From the NCBI GenBank assembly GCA_038247245.1, contig JBBRVE010000001.1, positions 1 to 64,000 on the forward strand: 64,000 nucleotides of DNA, given 5' to 3'. The notes under the pieces are model-generated. The model saw nothing but the letters and a program-made list of their open reading frames with translations, made no database searches and was not told the DNA's origin. Every line of letters begins with the position of its first letter. Position 1 is the stretch's first letter. This document shows, piece after piece, positions 16,508-25,864 of this stretch. The position numbers and the translations under genes are program-made. This DNA is from JAPWJZ01 sp038247245 (GTDB lineage: Bacteria > Pseudomonadota > Alphaproteobacteria > Micavibrionales > UBA2020).

Positions 16508-19360
16508 ATGACAAAGCGCATGCTGATTGATGCAACCCACCCCGAAGAAACGAGGGTCGCGGTCATCTCCGGCAACCGCCTCGACGAATACGATTACGAA
16601 ACGACCGTACGCAAACAGCTGAAGGGCAACATCTATCTTGTGAAGGTCACACGCGTTGAACCTTCGCTGCAGGCCGCCTTCATCGACTTCGGCGGCAACC
16701 GCCACGGATTTCTGCCCTTCCCCGAAATTCATCCCGATTATTACCGCATTCCGATTCAGGACCGCGACGCCCTGATCGCCGAGGAGCGCGCGCTCGCAGC
16801 CGAGCAGGCCGCACGCGAAGATGAAGAAGACGCAGCAGAGCTTGCCGCGCAAGGCCACAGCCTTGAAGATTTAGGCGATGACGATGAAGACGAAGAAGAA
16901 GAAGGCGACAGCGAACCCGCCGCCGCAGACGCCGAAGATTACGTACCGCGCCATACCGGTTCGATCGCACAAGACATCGCACAAGAATCCGTAACGGATG
17001 ACGAGGACGACGCGGAAGAAGAACAACCGCTGGCGACCGATTCCGAACAGCCGCATGCAGAACATGCCGCCGAAGAAGCTGCCCCCGCTGCCGAAGGCCA
17101 GCCTGAAGAAGAAAAAGAGCCCCTTGAAACCGTCGGCGGCGACGCTGTCGAACAGCCCCTCTACCGCTCGGCCCTCAAGCGCCGCTACAAGATCCAGGAA
17201 GTGATCAAGCGCAACCAGATCATGCTGATCCAGATCAGCAAGGAAGAACGCGGCAACAAGGGCGCGGCTGTCACCAGCTACATCTCCCTGCCCGGCCGCT
17301 ATTGCGTGCTGATGCCGAACAGCCCCCGTGGCGGCGGCGTGTCGCGTAAAGTTTCCAATGCGAAAGACCGCCAGCGCCTGAAGAAAATCCTGCATGAGCT
17401 GAACGTGCCCGAAGGCATGTCGGTCATCCTGCGCACCGCGGGCGTCGCCCGCACGACCGCGGAAATCAAGCGCGACCTCGATTACCTGCTGCGCCTGTGG
17501 GACCAGATCCGCGAACTGACGCTGAAATCGACCGCGCCCGCGCTGATCTATGAAGAAGGCAACCTGATCAAGCGCGCGATCCGCGACCTGTATCGCCGCG
17601 ACATCGACGAAGTGCATGTGGCAGGCCAGACCGGCTTTGAAACCGCGCGCGATTTCATGAAGACGCTGATGCCCAGCCATTCGAACCGCATCCAGCCCTA
17701 TAACGACCCTGTCGTGCCGCTGTTCTTCCGCTATCAGGTTGAATCGCAGCTGGCTGAAATCCATTCCCCCACCGTCCACCTGAAATCGGGCGGTTACATC
17801 GTCATCAACCCGACCGAGGCGATGGTGTCGATCGACGTGAACTCAGGGAAAGCGACCAAGGGCCGCCATATCGAGGAAACGGCGCTGAAGACGAACATCG
17901 AGGCGGCGGACGAGATCGCCCGCCAGCTGCGCCTGCGCGACCAGGGCGGATTGATCGTCATCGACTTCATCGACATGGAAGACAAGCGCAACAACCGCAT
18001 CGTGGAGCGCCGCGTGCGCGACGCCATGCAGCATGACCGCGCGCGCATCCAGCTGGGCCGCATCTCGGCCTTTGGCTTGCTCGAACTGTCACGCCAGCGC
18101 CTGCACCCGTCGCTGGTGGAAACCAACTTCGAGGTTTGCAAGCATTGCACCGGCTCCGGCCTTGTGCGTACCGTTGAAACGACCGCCGTGCTGATCCTGC
18201 GCGCGCTGGAAGAAGAAGGCCTGAAGGGCCGCGCGGCGGAAGTGAAAGTGTCACTGCCGACCGAAATCGCCCTTTATATCTTCAACAGCAAGCGCGAGAT
18301 GCTGGCAGCGATCGAGAAGCGTTACAACATCAAGGTGTTCCTGAACGCCGACGACACGCTGCTGAAACCCGCCTACACCATCGAAGTCATGAAAACATCC
18401 GGCGTGCAGCGCGACCTGCGCCCGCAACGCCCCGCCCCCGTGCAGACCGTCGATATGTCGGACCTGCCGGAACTGACAGGCGATGATATTTCCGATGACC
18501 GCACGGTGTCGGAAGATGATAACGAAGACGACAGCCGCGGCGTGCGCCAGCATGGCGACGACGAAGGCGACGTGCGCGAAAGCCGCGGCGACCGTGGTGG
18601 ACGCCATAACGGCGGTGGACGTGACCGCAACCGTGGCCGTGGCGGACGTGACCGCAACGACCGCCCGGATCGCAATGACCGCGGTGGCAACCGTAACCAC
18701 AACCAGCCGCGCGGCGACCGCCCGGATCGCAATCAGGAACGTATCGACCGTCCCGCGCGCGTGGAAGGCGATGAAGCAGCCGTGATCGCAGCAGGCGACA
18801 AGCCCGCAGCAGCACCCGGCGTTGCCGGTGCCGAGGATGACGACAACCGTGGTGGCCGCCGTCGCGGCCGTCGTGGTGGCCGCCGTCGCGGCCGCAACCG
18901 TGGCGACCGTCCTGCAGGCGACCATCCGCAGGGTGAACAGGGTGATGCCGGCGAATTCGTCGACCTCGCCGGTGCGCCGCAGCCTGATTTGGCCGAAGCG
19001 CATATCAATGACGCAGCCTCTGCCGAAGGTGGCGGCCAGCCCCGCCAGCAACAGCAGGGCGGCAACCGCGACAGCCGTGGTGGCCGTGACCGCAACCGTG
19101 GTGGACGCCATCGCGGCGGCCGCGACCGTAACGACCGCCACCAGCGCCAGCAGGGCGACAACGCCCCCGCAGGCGAAGGCCAGCAATCGTCCAATGCCGA
19201 CCAGCCGGTGCGCAACGAAGCGCCCCGTCACGATCATAACCACGACCATGCAGGCCACGATCACAGCCATTCCCACGACAACCAGCCGCAAAACGATGCC
19301 GCCACCGGCACCGATGACGGCAAGTCGCGCAAGGGCTGGTGGAAACGCCTGACCGAGTAA
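16508..19360 (+). CDS. rne: Ribonuclease E with acidic insertion and RGG/His tail
   Basis: Endoribonuclease that starts mRNA decay and matures rRNA and tRNA. The 950-residue protein starts MTKRMLIDATHPEETRVAV. The S1 RNA-binding domain (about 35-265) is split by an acidic insertion at 88-220. The catalytic core has the metal-binding aspartates Asp443 (SIDVNSGK) and Asp486 (IVIDFIDME), and the zinc-link pair Cys544 and Cys547 (CKHCTGSG). From about 640 the tail is low-complexity: acidic patch, then RNRGGRDR-type Arg-Gly repeats, then a His/Asp-rich end. It probably scaffolds a degradosome. AAGGA lies seven bases before the start. Confidence 0.96.
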   Translation: MTKRMLIDATHPEETRVAVISGNRLDEYDYETTVRKQLKGNIYLVKVTRVEPSLQAAFIDFGGNRHGFLPFPEIHPDYYRIPIQDRDALIAEERALAAEQAAREDEEDAAELAAQGHSLEDLGDDDEDEEEEGDSEPAAADAEDYVPRHTGSIAQDIAQESVTDDEDDAEEEQPLATDSEQPHAEHAAEEAAPAAEGQPEEEKEPLETVGGDAVEQPLYRSALKRRYKIQEVIKRNQIMLIQISKEERGNKGAAVTSYISLPGRYCVLMPNSPRGGGVSRKVSNAKDRQRLKKILHELNVPEGMSVILRTAGVARTTAEIKRDLDYLLRLWDQIRELTLKSTAPALIYEEGNLIKRAIRDLYRRDIDEVHVAGQTGFETARDFMKTLMPSHSNRIQPYNDPVVPLFFRYQVESQLAEIHSPTVHLKSGGYIVINPTEAMVSIDVNSGKATKGRHIEETALKTNIEAADEIARQLRLRDQGGLIVIDFIDMEDKRNNRIVERRVRDAMQHDRARIQLGRISAFGLLELSRQRLHPSLVETNFEVCKHCTGSGLVRTVETTAVLILRALEEEGLKGRAAEVKVSLPTEIALYIFNSKREMLAAIEKRYNIKVFLNADDTLLKPAYTIEVMKTSGVQRDLRPQRPAPVQTVDMSDLPELTGDDISDDRTVSEDDNEDDSRGVRQHGDDEGDVRESRGDRGGRHNGGGRDRNRGRGGRDRNDRPDRNDRGGNRNHNQPRGDRPDRNQERIDRPARVEGDEAAVIAAGDKPAAAPGVAGAEDDDNRGGRRRGRRGGRRRGRNRGDRPAGDHPQGEQGDAGEFVDLAGAPQPDLAEAHINDAASAEGGGQPRQQQQGGNRDSRGGRDRNRGGRHRGGRDRNDRHQRQQGDNAPAGEGQQSSNADQPVRNEAPRHDHNHDHAGHDHSHSHDNQPQNDAATGTDDGKSRKGWWKRLTE

Positions 19361-19378
19361 GATCAACACAAGACAAAG

Positions 19379-19411
19379 AAAAACCCCGCCCTTGAACAGG
19401 CGGGGTTTTTT
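19379..19411 (+). terminator. Rho-independent terminator of rne
   Basis: AAAAACCCCGCC pairs with GGCGGGGTTTTTT around an 8-base loop, 18 bases after the stop. The next 150 bases up to the divL stop hold no gene that I can see. Confidence 0.92.
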
Positions 19412-19558
19412 GTATCTGCTGTCATATTATATTTGGCTTGGGGGCTACGCCCATCCGTACGCGCGTAGTCGGTTCCGGTAGTCATCGCCATTATCCGGGA
19501 ATCCCGGCTTTAGCACCGGCGGGGGTTGCGAACGGAAATTAAATCCCGCACCTCAAGA

Positions 19559-21922
19559 CTAGGATTGTGAAATATTTTCCGCCGGCACCTGCAATTGCAG
19601 CGGCAGCTTGCACAGAACGGACGTCCCCTGCCCCTCCACGCTGTCGATGGTGACCGTGCCGCCATGCAGCTGGACGATAGATTTCACCAGCGCCAAGCCA
19701 AGGCCGGCACCGGAGCGCCTGCCCGCTTTCTTGCTCTGGATTTTTTCAAAGGGCGTGAAGACGCGGGCAAGGTCATCGGCGGGAATACCCATGCCTGTAT
19801 CGCGCACGCCAAGGTGCAGGAAAGTCCCGTGCTTTTCCGCCGACAGCGTAACGCGGCCGCCATTCGGGCTGTAATTGATCGCGTTGCTGATAAGGTTCAG
19901 CAGCACCTGTTTCACGCGGCGTTCATCCGCCGTGAAGACAAGGTTGGGTTCGTCGCAGCTGACGGAGATTTCAAGGCTCTGTTTGCGCGCCCAGTCTTCG
20001 GTCAGCGCGGCCACTTGCGTAATCAAATCCTTCGCCTTGATATCGGACGGATACAGTTTCATGTAACCCGCATCGATGGTCGACAGGTCGAGGATATCGT
20101 TGACGAGCGACACCAGCCGCTGCCCCGCCTCGATCATGTTGGATGTATATTCCAGCTGGCGTTCATTCAGCTTGCCGAAATATTGCTGGTTGAGCATTTC
20201 CGCGAAACCCATGATCGCGTTCAGCGGCGTGCGCAGCTGGTACGACACGTTGGCGAGGAAGTCGGTCTTTAACCGCTCCGCCTCCTCCAGCGCCGCGTTT
20301 TTTTCCAGCAGCGCCTGTTCGACCTTGACCGTGTCGGTGATATCCGACCACGCATTCAGGATGTTGCCATCCGGCAGCGGCACCACCGAATATTCCAGCA
20401 CCGTGCCGTTGTTGCGCTGCAAACGCCCCTTGCGCTGCTCGCGTTCCAGCGAATTGGACAAAATGACCTGTTTCATCTGCGGCCAGTCGGAGTCGCCAAA
20501 AAATGCCTTGGCGCGGTCGATCAGCTGAGCGATATGCGGCGTGCCGGAAAGCTCCGACGCCGGAATGTTCCAGATGCGCGCGAAGGACTGGTTGGACAGG
20601 CGCAGGCGGCCATCTTCGCCGAAAACCGCGATGCCTTCCGCCAGGTTATCCATCGTTTCTTCCTGCACCGCGATCAAGGTATTGTAGCTGGTTTCCAGCT
20701 GCAGGCGCGATGTGACGTCTTCGACAGTGACCAGCAAGCCGCCCATCGGACGTGGCACGATCACCATGCGCTGCACGGTGCCGTCGGGCAGGTACTGCAT
20801 TTCCTCGAACGGTTCCAGCAGCGACGTGAACTTATTGACCCATGCCTGCTTGAACTGTTTGTAATCCGCCTGTTCGGGCAGGCGGCGCAGTTCGCGCATT
20901 TTTTCGATGATGTCGATCATCTTGGGCTTGGAATCGAGCCATGTGCCCGACATGCCGGTCAGTTGTTCATAGGACGAGTTATAGAATTCAAGCCGCGTTT
21001 CCGCGTCGAAAATGGCAATCGCCGTGCGCAGCTGTTCCAGCGCCTCGCGGTGCGACTGCGCCAAACGCTCATACGATGCCGACCATTCTTCTTCCTTGGT
21101 CACGTCGATGGCAACGCCCACCACGCGCTTTTCGGCGGGCAGCGGAATTTCGGTGACTTCGATCAGGCGGCGCTGGCCTTCCACGATCATATGCGCGCGC
21201 ATGCTTTGCGGGCCGAGCTTCGCCAGCGCCTTTTGCGCCAGTTCGCGCTGCGTCATGTCACCCTTGCCGGTCAGCGGCAATTCTTTCTGGTCGGCGACGA
21301 CGGATGCGGCCGTATCGTCAAGGATGCGGGCATAGGCCTTGTTGCACCAGGTGATATCCAGCTTGTTGTTCCGCACCCAGACGGCAAAGGGCAGCGCGTT
21401 CGCATTGGTGCGAATTTCGTTTTCGCGTTTTTCGACATTACCGATGGCTTCCACGCTGCGGAGCGCGGCATTGGCGAATTCGGTGATGTCCATCGCCCAG
21501 ATGACGGAAAATATCTGCGTGCCGGAATTGGTGACGCCGCGCTTGCCAAAAATCTTCAGCGCTTTTTTGCCGCTGGCGGTATAGACGCCGATATCGAAAT
21601 ATTCGCCGTATTGGCGCAACCGTTCAAACAAACCCTCGATGGCGGCGGCGTCGCCGGGGGCAAGCCCGTCCTGCAAATCCTGCACGCTGTCGATTTTCTC
21701 GACGCCGATCAGCGCCGCGAAGCCGGGCGAAATCGCCTGCACGCCCGCCTGGTCCCAGCCGCAATATTCGATGGGGATGGCGCGCAAAAACGCCTCCAGC
21801 CGGTCGTTCTGGTGCAGGGCGCGTTTTTTGTCGGCGCGGTGCGGCAGCACGCTATCAAGAACGCTGTCAAAGAAGGACGGGGGTGGTCCGTCGTTGGCGG
21901 GTTTTTGTCCGGAGGCTGTCAT
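19559..21922 (-). CDS. divL: DivL-type PAS sensor kinase with Tyr in the H-box
   Basis: Cytoplasmic multi-PAS protein with histidine-kinase modules. In Caulobacter DivL binds DivK and CckA and controls CtrA and cell asymmetry. This 787-residue protein has PAS-like segments at about 45-150, 170-280, 295-405 and 420-535, a dimerisation helix with NVSYQLRTPLN, where Tyr561 replaces the phospho-accepting His, and an ATPase domain with the N box NLISNAINY (676-684), DTGMGI (708) and GAGLGL (738). The Tyr substitution is the hallmark of DivL. It lies just below ahcY, separated by a 15-bp hairpin whose end is 12 bases from its ATG. Confidence 0.9.
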   Translation of the reverse strand: MTASGQKPANDGPPPSFFDSVLDSVLPHRADKKRALHQNDRLEAFLRAIPIEYCGWDQAGVQAISPGFAALIGVEKIDSVQDLQDGLAPGDAAAIEGLFERLRQYGEYFDIGVYTASGKKALKIFGKRGVTNSGTQIFSVIWAMDITEFANAALRSVEAIGNVEKRENEIRTNANALPFAVWVRNNKLDITWCNKAYARILDDTAASVVADQKELPLTGKGDMTQRELAQKALAKLGPQSMRAHMIVEGQRRLIEVTEIPLPAEKRVVGVAIDVTKEEEWSASYERLAQSHREALEQLRTAIAIFDAETRLEFYNSSYEQLTGMSGTWLDSKPKMIDIIEKMRELRRLPEQADYKQFKQAWVNKFTSLLEPFEEMQYLPDGTVQRMVIVPRPMGGLLVTVEDVTSRLQLETSYNTLIAVQEETMDNLAEGIAVFGEDGRLRLSNQSFARIWNIPASELSGTPHIAQLIDRAKAFFGDSDWPQMKQVILSNSLEREQRKGRLQRNNGTVLEYSVVPLPDGNILNAWSDITDTVKVEQALLEKNAALEEAERLKTDFLANVSYQLRTPLNAIMGFAEMLNQQYFGKLNERQLEYTSNMIEAGQRLVSLVNDILDLSTIDAGYMKLYPSDIKAKDLITQVAALTEDWARKQSLEISVSCDEPNLVFTADERRVKQVLLNLISNAINYSPNGGRVTLSAEKHGTFLHLGVRDTGMGIPADDLARVFTPFEKIQSKKAGRRSGAGLGLALVKSIVQLHGGTVTIDSVEGQGTSVLCKLPLQLQVPAENISQS

Positions 21923-21933
21923 GCCCCATGTTA

Positions 21934-21968
21934 AAACGCTTCCCTTGTCTGAAACAAGGGAAGCGTTT
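21934..21968 (-). terminator. 15-bp hairpin between ahcY and divL
   Basis: AAACGCTTCCCTTGT (21934-21948) pairs exactly with ACAAGGGAAGCGTTT (21954-21968) around a 5-base loop, followed on the minus strand by TTTTAAC. It can terminate ahcY transcription 28 bases after its stop and lies only 12 bases before divL. Confidence 0.8.
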
Positions 21969-21995
21969 GAAAACGCCGATAAATCGGCAGGTTAA

Positions 21996-23324
21996 TTAGT
22001 AACGGTAATGAACGGGCTTGAACGGGCCGGCAGCATCGATATCAAGATACTCCGCCTGCTTTTCCGTAAGCTTCGTCAGTTTCACGCCGAGCTTCTCGAG
22101 GTGCAGGCGCGCCACTTTTTCGTCGAGGTGTTTGGGCAGGACGTACACTTTGTTCTCGTAGTTTTTGTGGTTATGCCACAGCTCCAGCTGCGCCAGCACC
22201 TGGTTGGTGAACGACGCGCTCATGACGAAGCTGGGGTGGCCGGTCGCGCAGCCGAGGTTCACAAGACGGCCTTGTGCCAGCACGATCAGGCGCTTGCCGT
22301 CGGGGAACACGACTTCATCAACCTGCGGCTTCACTTCTTCCCATTTGTAGTTGCGCAAGGCTTCGATCTGGATTTCAGAGTCAAAGTGACCGATGTTGCA
22401 GACGATCGCGCGGTCTTTCATCTGGCGCATATGGTCAAGCGTGATGACATCGACGTTGCCGGTCGCAGTGCAGAAGATATCGCCGATCGAGGCGGCTTCG
22501 TCCATCGTGACGACCTGATAGCCTTCCATCGCCGCCTGAAGCGCGCAGATGGGGTCGATTTCGGTGATCAGGACGCGGGCACCCTGCGAGCGCATGGACG
22601 CCGCCGAGCCCTTGCCCACATCGCCGTAACCGCAGACGACGCCGATTTTGCCGGCCATCATCACGTCGGTTGCGCGCTTGATGCCGTCGACGAGGCTTTC
22701 GCGGCAGCCATACAGGTTGTCGAATTTCGATTTGGTGACGCTGTCGTTCACGTTGATCGCGGGAACCTTCAGCAGGCCTTTTTTCTCCATGTCGTACAGG
22801 CGATGCACGCCTGTGGTGGTTTCTTCGGACAGGCCCTTCACGTCTTTCAGCATCTCGGGGTATTTGTTGTGCATCAGCAGCGTCACGTCGCCGCCGTCAT
22901 CGAGGATCATGTTGGGCGTCCAGACTTTACCGTCTTTTTGGGCGGGACCACGCAGCGTTTGCTCGATGCACCACCAGAATTCTTCCTCGTTCATGCCTTT
23001 CCACGCAAAGACGGGAACGCCGACCGCGGCAATCGCGGCAGCGGCCTGATCCTGCGTCGAGAAAATGTTGCAGGACGACCAGCGCACTTCCGCGCCGAGA
23101 TCGACCAGCGTTTCGATCAGCACGGCGGTCTGGATCGTCATGTGCAGGCAGCCGACGATGCGGGCGCCCTTCAGCGGGGATTTGCCTTTGTGTTCCGCGC
23201 GGAGCGCCATCAGGCCGGGCATTTCGGTTTCGGCGATGGCGATTTCCTTGCGGCCCCAGTCGGCGAGCGACATGTCCTTGACCTTGAAATCTCCGGTAAC
23301 TGCTTTTGCTTGGGCCACGGCCAT
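21996..23324 (-). CDS. ahcY: S-adenosylhomocysteine hydrolase
   Basis: NAD-dependent enzyme that splits S-adenosylhomocysteine to adenosine and homocysteine, relieving methyltransferase inhibition. The 442-residue length, LKGARIVGCLHMTIQTAVLIETL near residue 51, SSCNIFSTQDQAAAAIA near 85, the NAD motif VVCGYGDVGKGSA near 235 and the conserved C-terminus PFKPVHYRY all fit. AAGGAG lies before the ATG. It is downstream of the PTS cluster (82-base gap), a conserved alphaproteobacterial neighbourhood. I looked for an SAH riboswitch in the gap and did not see one. Confidence 0.98.
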   Translation of the reverse strand: MAVAQAKAVTGDFKVKDMSLADWGRKEIAIAETEMPGLMALRAEHKGKSPLKGARIVGCLHMTIQTAVLIETLVDLGAEVRWSSCNIFSTQDQAAAAIAAVGVPVFAWKGMNEEEFWWCIEQTLRGPAQKDGKVWTPNMILDDGGDVTLLMHNKYPEMLKDVKGLSEETTTGVHRLYDMEKKGLLKVPAINVNDSVTKSKFDNLYGCRESLVDGIKRATDVMMAGKIGVVCGYGDVGKGSAASMRSQGARVLITEIDPICALQAAMEGYQVVTMDEAASIGDIFCTATGNVDVITLDHMRQMKDRAIVCNIGHFDSEIQIEALRNYKWEEVKPQVDEVVFPDGKRLIVLAQGRLVNLGCATGHPSFVMSASFTNQVLAQLELWHNHKNYENKVYVLPKHLDEKVARLHLEKLGVKLTKLTEKQAEYLDIDAAGPFKPVHYRY

Positions 23325-23406
23325 GATCTATCTCCTTGTTCAAAAAATTGCGTCCTTAAAATAGGGCAATTTCGCCAAGTGTCACGCATAAAATAAGTCG
23401 TTGAAT

Positions 23407-25149
23407 TTATGGGCGAAAACGGTTCACAAGGTCGGTGATGCGGGCGGGTTCGTACTGATTCATCACCTGCCGCGCATGTTCTTCGCATTGTTCCAGCGAA
23501 AGGGCGCGGATACGCTGCTTCACGCGCGGCACGCTGGAGAAACCGACCGAAAACTCGCGGACGCCCAACCCCACCAGCAAAGCGGTGTATTTCGGGTCTG
23601 CCCCCATCTCGCCGCAGATGCTGACCGGGATGCCCATGCGTTTCGCCGCCTCGACCGTAAATTCGATCAGGCGCAACACGGCGGGGTTGAGAGGGTTATA
23701 GAGCGCCGCCACCTGGTCATTGCCGCGGTCGATGGCGACCGTGTACTGCACAAGGTCGTTGGTACCAAGCGCAAAGAAATCGGATACCGCCGCCAGCCCG
23801 TCAGCAGAAAGGGCAGCCGCCGGAATTTCGATCATGGTGCCAAGCGGCGGCATTTTATCGGGGATCGCCGCTTTTTCGTTTTTGAGGTCTTTGTAACAGT
23901 CGCGCAAGATCGCGCGCGCCCGTTCCACTTCATCCGCCGTCGTCACCATCGGCAGCAGGATTTTGACCGGGCCGAGCGCGCCCGCGCGCAGGATGGCGCG
24001 GTACTGCGTTTTCAGCAAATGCGGCTCTTTCAGCGACAGGCGGATGGCGCGCAGGCCCAGCGCGGGGTTCGCGGCCTCCGCCAGATACTCGCCCATCGAT
24101 TTCGCCAGCTTGTCGCCGCCGATATCGAGCGTGCGGAAGGTGACGCTGTCACCCTGCATTTCGCGCACGACGCCCGCCATGGCTTCGAACTGCTCGTCCT
24201 CGCTTGGCAATGTCGCGCGGTTCATGAAGAGGAATTCGGTGCGGAACAGCCCGATGCCGCGCGCGCCCGAGGCGCGGATGGCTTCGGTTTCACGCGGAAT
24301 TTCGAGGTTGGAGCGCAGGGTGATGTCCGTGCCGTCTTTGGTGACGGCAGGCTGCGTTGCGATTTCGTGCAGCGCCTCGCCGTCGCGTTGCAGCTGCGCG
24401 CGTTTTTGTTCGTATGATTTAACCGTATCGGCGGTGGGGTTGAGGATCAGCTTGCCTTCGATCCCATCCACAATCACCGTGCTGCCATGCGCGCTGCGCT
24501 CCAGAATGACAGGGTCAAGCCCCAGCACCGCCGGCAGGCCAAGGCTCCGCGCCATCACCGCCGTATGACCCGCCGCACCGCCATGCACCGTCGCCAGGCC
24601 GGCGATACGGCGGGGGTCGAGCAATGCGGCATCGGCAGGAGAAATTTCCTTGGCCAGCACAATGCCGCCGACCGGCACGGAATCAAGCGACAGGTAAGGG
24701 ATGTTCAATAATGTGCGCAAGATGCGGTTGCCCACCGCCTCCACATCGTCAATCCGTGCGGCGATGTAATTGTCACGCACAGCACGGAACTGCGCGGCAA
24801 GGTCGCGCATGACCTTGTCGAGCGCCCATTCGGCGTTGATTTTATCATCGGCGATTTTTTTCAGCGCGCCACGCACAAGGCGCGAGCCGGTGATCATGGC
24901 AAGGTGGGCGTCCAGCAGCAAATCGAGTTCCTCCGCCGCTTCTTCGGGCAGGTTTTTCGATTGTCCCTTCAGCGCGGTCAGGTCGCCGCGCACGGTTTCG
25001 ACGGCGGCTTCAAAACGTTTCTGTTCGGGCGCGGTGTCTTCGACCGTCAGTTGTGGGACCTTGGGGCGGTCGAGCTGCACGATATAGGCAGGGCCCGTCG
25101 CGATGCCGTGGGAAACGCCGATACCGTTCAAGACGATTTCGGCGGCCAT
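23407..25149 (-). CDS. ptsI: PTS enzyme I (phosphoenolpyruvate-protein phosphotransferase)
   Basis: Takes phosphate from phosphoenolpyruvate onto a histidine and passes it to HPr. The 580-residue protein has the HPr-binding N-domain, the phospho-histidine His195 in HGGAAGHTAVMARS, and the PEP-binding barrel with LFRTEFLFMNR near 300 and the active Cys in PVSICGEMGAD near 508. No nitrogen-PTS GAF domain precedes it, so it is the plain EI type. One base separates it from the HPr gene. No sugar permease (EIIBC) is present, so the pathway is probably regulatory. Confidence 0.96.
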   Translation of the reverse strand: MAAEIVLNGIGVSHGIATGPAYIVQLDRPKVPQLTVEDTAPEQKRFEAAVETVRGDLTALKGQSKNLPEEAAEELDLLLDAHLAMITGSRLVRGALKKIADDKINAEWALDKVMRDLAAQFRAVRDNYIAARIDDVEAVGNRILRTLLNIPYLSLDSVPVGGIVLAKEISPADAALLDPRRIAGLATVHGGAAGHTAVMARSLGLPAVLGLDPVILERSAHGSTVIVDGIEGKLILNPTADTVKSYEQKRAQLQRDGEALHEIATQPAVTKDGTDITLRSNLEIPRETEAIRASGARGIGLFRTEFLFMNRATLPSEDEQFEAMAGVVREMQGDSVTFRTLDIGGDKLAKSMGEYLAEAANPALGLRAIRLSLKEPHLLKTQYRAILRAGALGPVKILLPMVTTADEVERARAILRDCYKDLKNEKAAIPDKMPPLGTMIEIPAAALSADGLAAVSDFFALGTNDLVQYTVAIDRGNDQVAALYNPLNPAVLRLIEFTVEAAKRMGIPVSICGEMGADPKYTALLVGLGVREFSVGFSSVPRVKQRIRALSLEQCEEHARQVMNQYEPARITDLVNRFRP

Positions 25150-25150
25150 C

Positions 25151-25426
25151 CTATTCGTCCTCGTCGAATTTGCGTTCGACCAGCGCGGCCAGTTCGCTGA
25201 CCGCCGTTTCGGCCTGCGCGCCGGCGGCGGAGATTTTGATCGCCGTGCCCTTGCTGGCCGACAGCATCAGGAGCCCCATGATCGACGATCCGCCGACCTC
25301 CATGTCATCCTTGGCGACCTTCACATCGGCATTGAACTGTTCGACCATCTTGACGAATTTCGCCGCCGCGCGCGCATGGAGCCCGCGTTTATTGCCGATC
25401 TGCACTGTTTTTTCGGGCGCAGACAT
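25151..25426 (-). CDS. ptsH: Phosphocarrier protein HPr
   Basis: Relay between enzyme I and EIIA. The 91-residue protein has the phospho-acceptor His17 in NKRGLHARAAAKF and the regulatory serine Ser48 in GGSSIMGLLML, the site that HPr kinase modifies; the hprK gene is in the same cluster. An acidic C-terminus (FDEDE) is unusual but harmless. It sits between the EIIA gene (seven-base gap) and ptsI, so all three are cotranscribed. Confidence 0.97.
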   Translation of the reverse strand: MSAPEKTVQIGNKRGLHARAAAKFVKMVEQFNADVKVAKDDMEVGGSSIMGLLMLSASKGTAIKISAAGAQAETAVSELAALVERKFDEDE

Positions 25427-25433
25427 TGCGGGG

Positions 25434-25835
25434 TTAGCCCGTCTGCAGCAGCGCGGAGGCCGCGTTGATATATTTGCGGCCCGCTTCCTGACCCGACAAT
25501 GCCGCCTGCGACAGCGTTTCGGTCTGGCGCACGGATGCCAGCTTGATCAGCATCGGCAGGTTGATGCCCGCCAGCGCCTCGATCTTTTTATCCTGCGTGA
25601 TGGAAATGGCAAGGTTCGACGGTGTGCCACCGAACATGTCGGTCAAAATCAGCACGCCCTTGCCCGCATCGACGGCGGCGACCTTGGTGATGATTTCCTG
25701 GCGCTTTTTTTCCATGTCGTCTTCAGGGCCCATGCAGACGGCTTCGATCTGCGTTTGCGGGCCGACGATATGTTCCATCACCGAAATGAATTCTTCGGCA
25801 AGACGGCCATGGGTGACGATAACGATACCGATCAT
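25434..25835 (-). CDS. PTS EIIA component, mannose family, regulatory type
   Basis: Receives phosphate from HPr on His9 (IVIVTHGRLAEEF) and, without a cognate EIIBC, is thought to act as a signalling protein in alphaproteobacteria. The 133-residue protein also has the family segment VLILTDMFGGTPSNLA near residue 82. It lies between hprK and ptsH. GGAAGG precedes the ATG. The name manX or ptsL is used for such genes; I leave the symbol blank because the sugar role is not supported. Confidence 0.94.
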   Translation of the reverse strand: MIGIVIVTHGRLAEEFISVMEHIVGPQTQIEAVCMGPEDDMEKKRQEIITKVAAVDAGKGVLILTDMFGGTPSNLAISITQDKKIEALAGINLPMLIKLASVRQTETLSQAALSGQEAGRKYINAASALLQTG

Positions 25836-25864
25836 GGTAAACCTTCCTTTATTAAAACGCGCGG

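Noticed and set aside
18251..19369. Minus-strand frame of 372 codons rich in Ala, Val and Thr
   Set aside because: Antisense to the RNase E Arg-Gly tail; the low-complexity repeats keep the opposite frame open.
19412..19558. Possible small RNA after rne
   Set aside because: Contains short pairing (GGGAATCCC) but no promoter or terminator pair that would define a transcript.
22008..23396. Plus-strand frame of 462 codons
   Set aside because: It lies opposite to ahcY and has the His/Asp/Phe-rich composition of a GC-rich shadow frame.
23325..23406. SAH riboswitch upstream of ahcY
   Set aside because: The 82-base gap lacks the conserved core of the known motif; nothing beyond a Shine-Dalgarno was seen.
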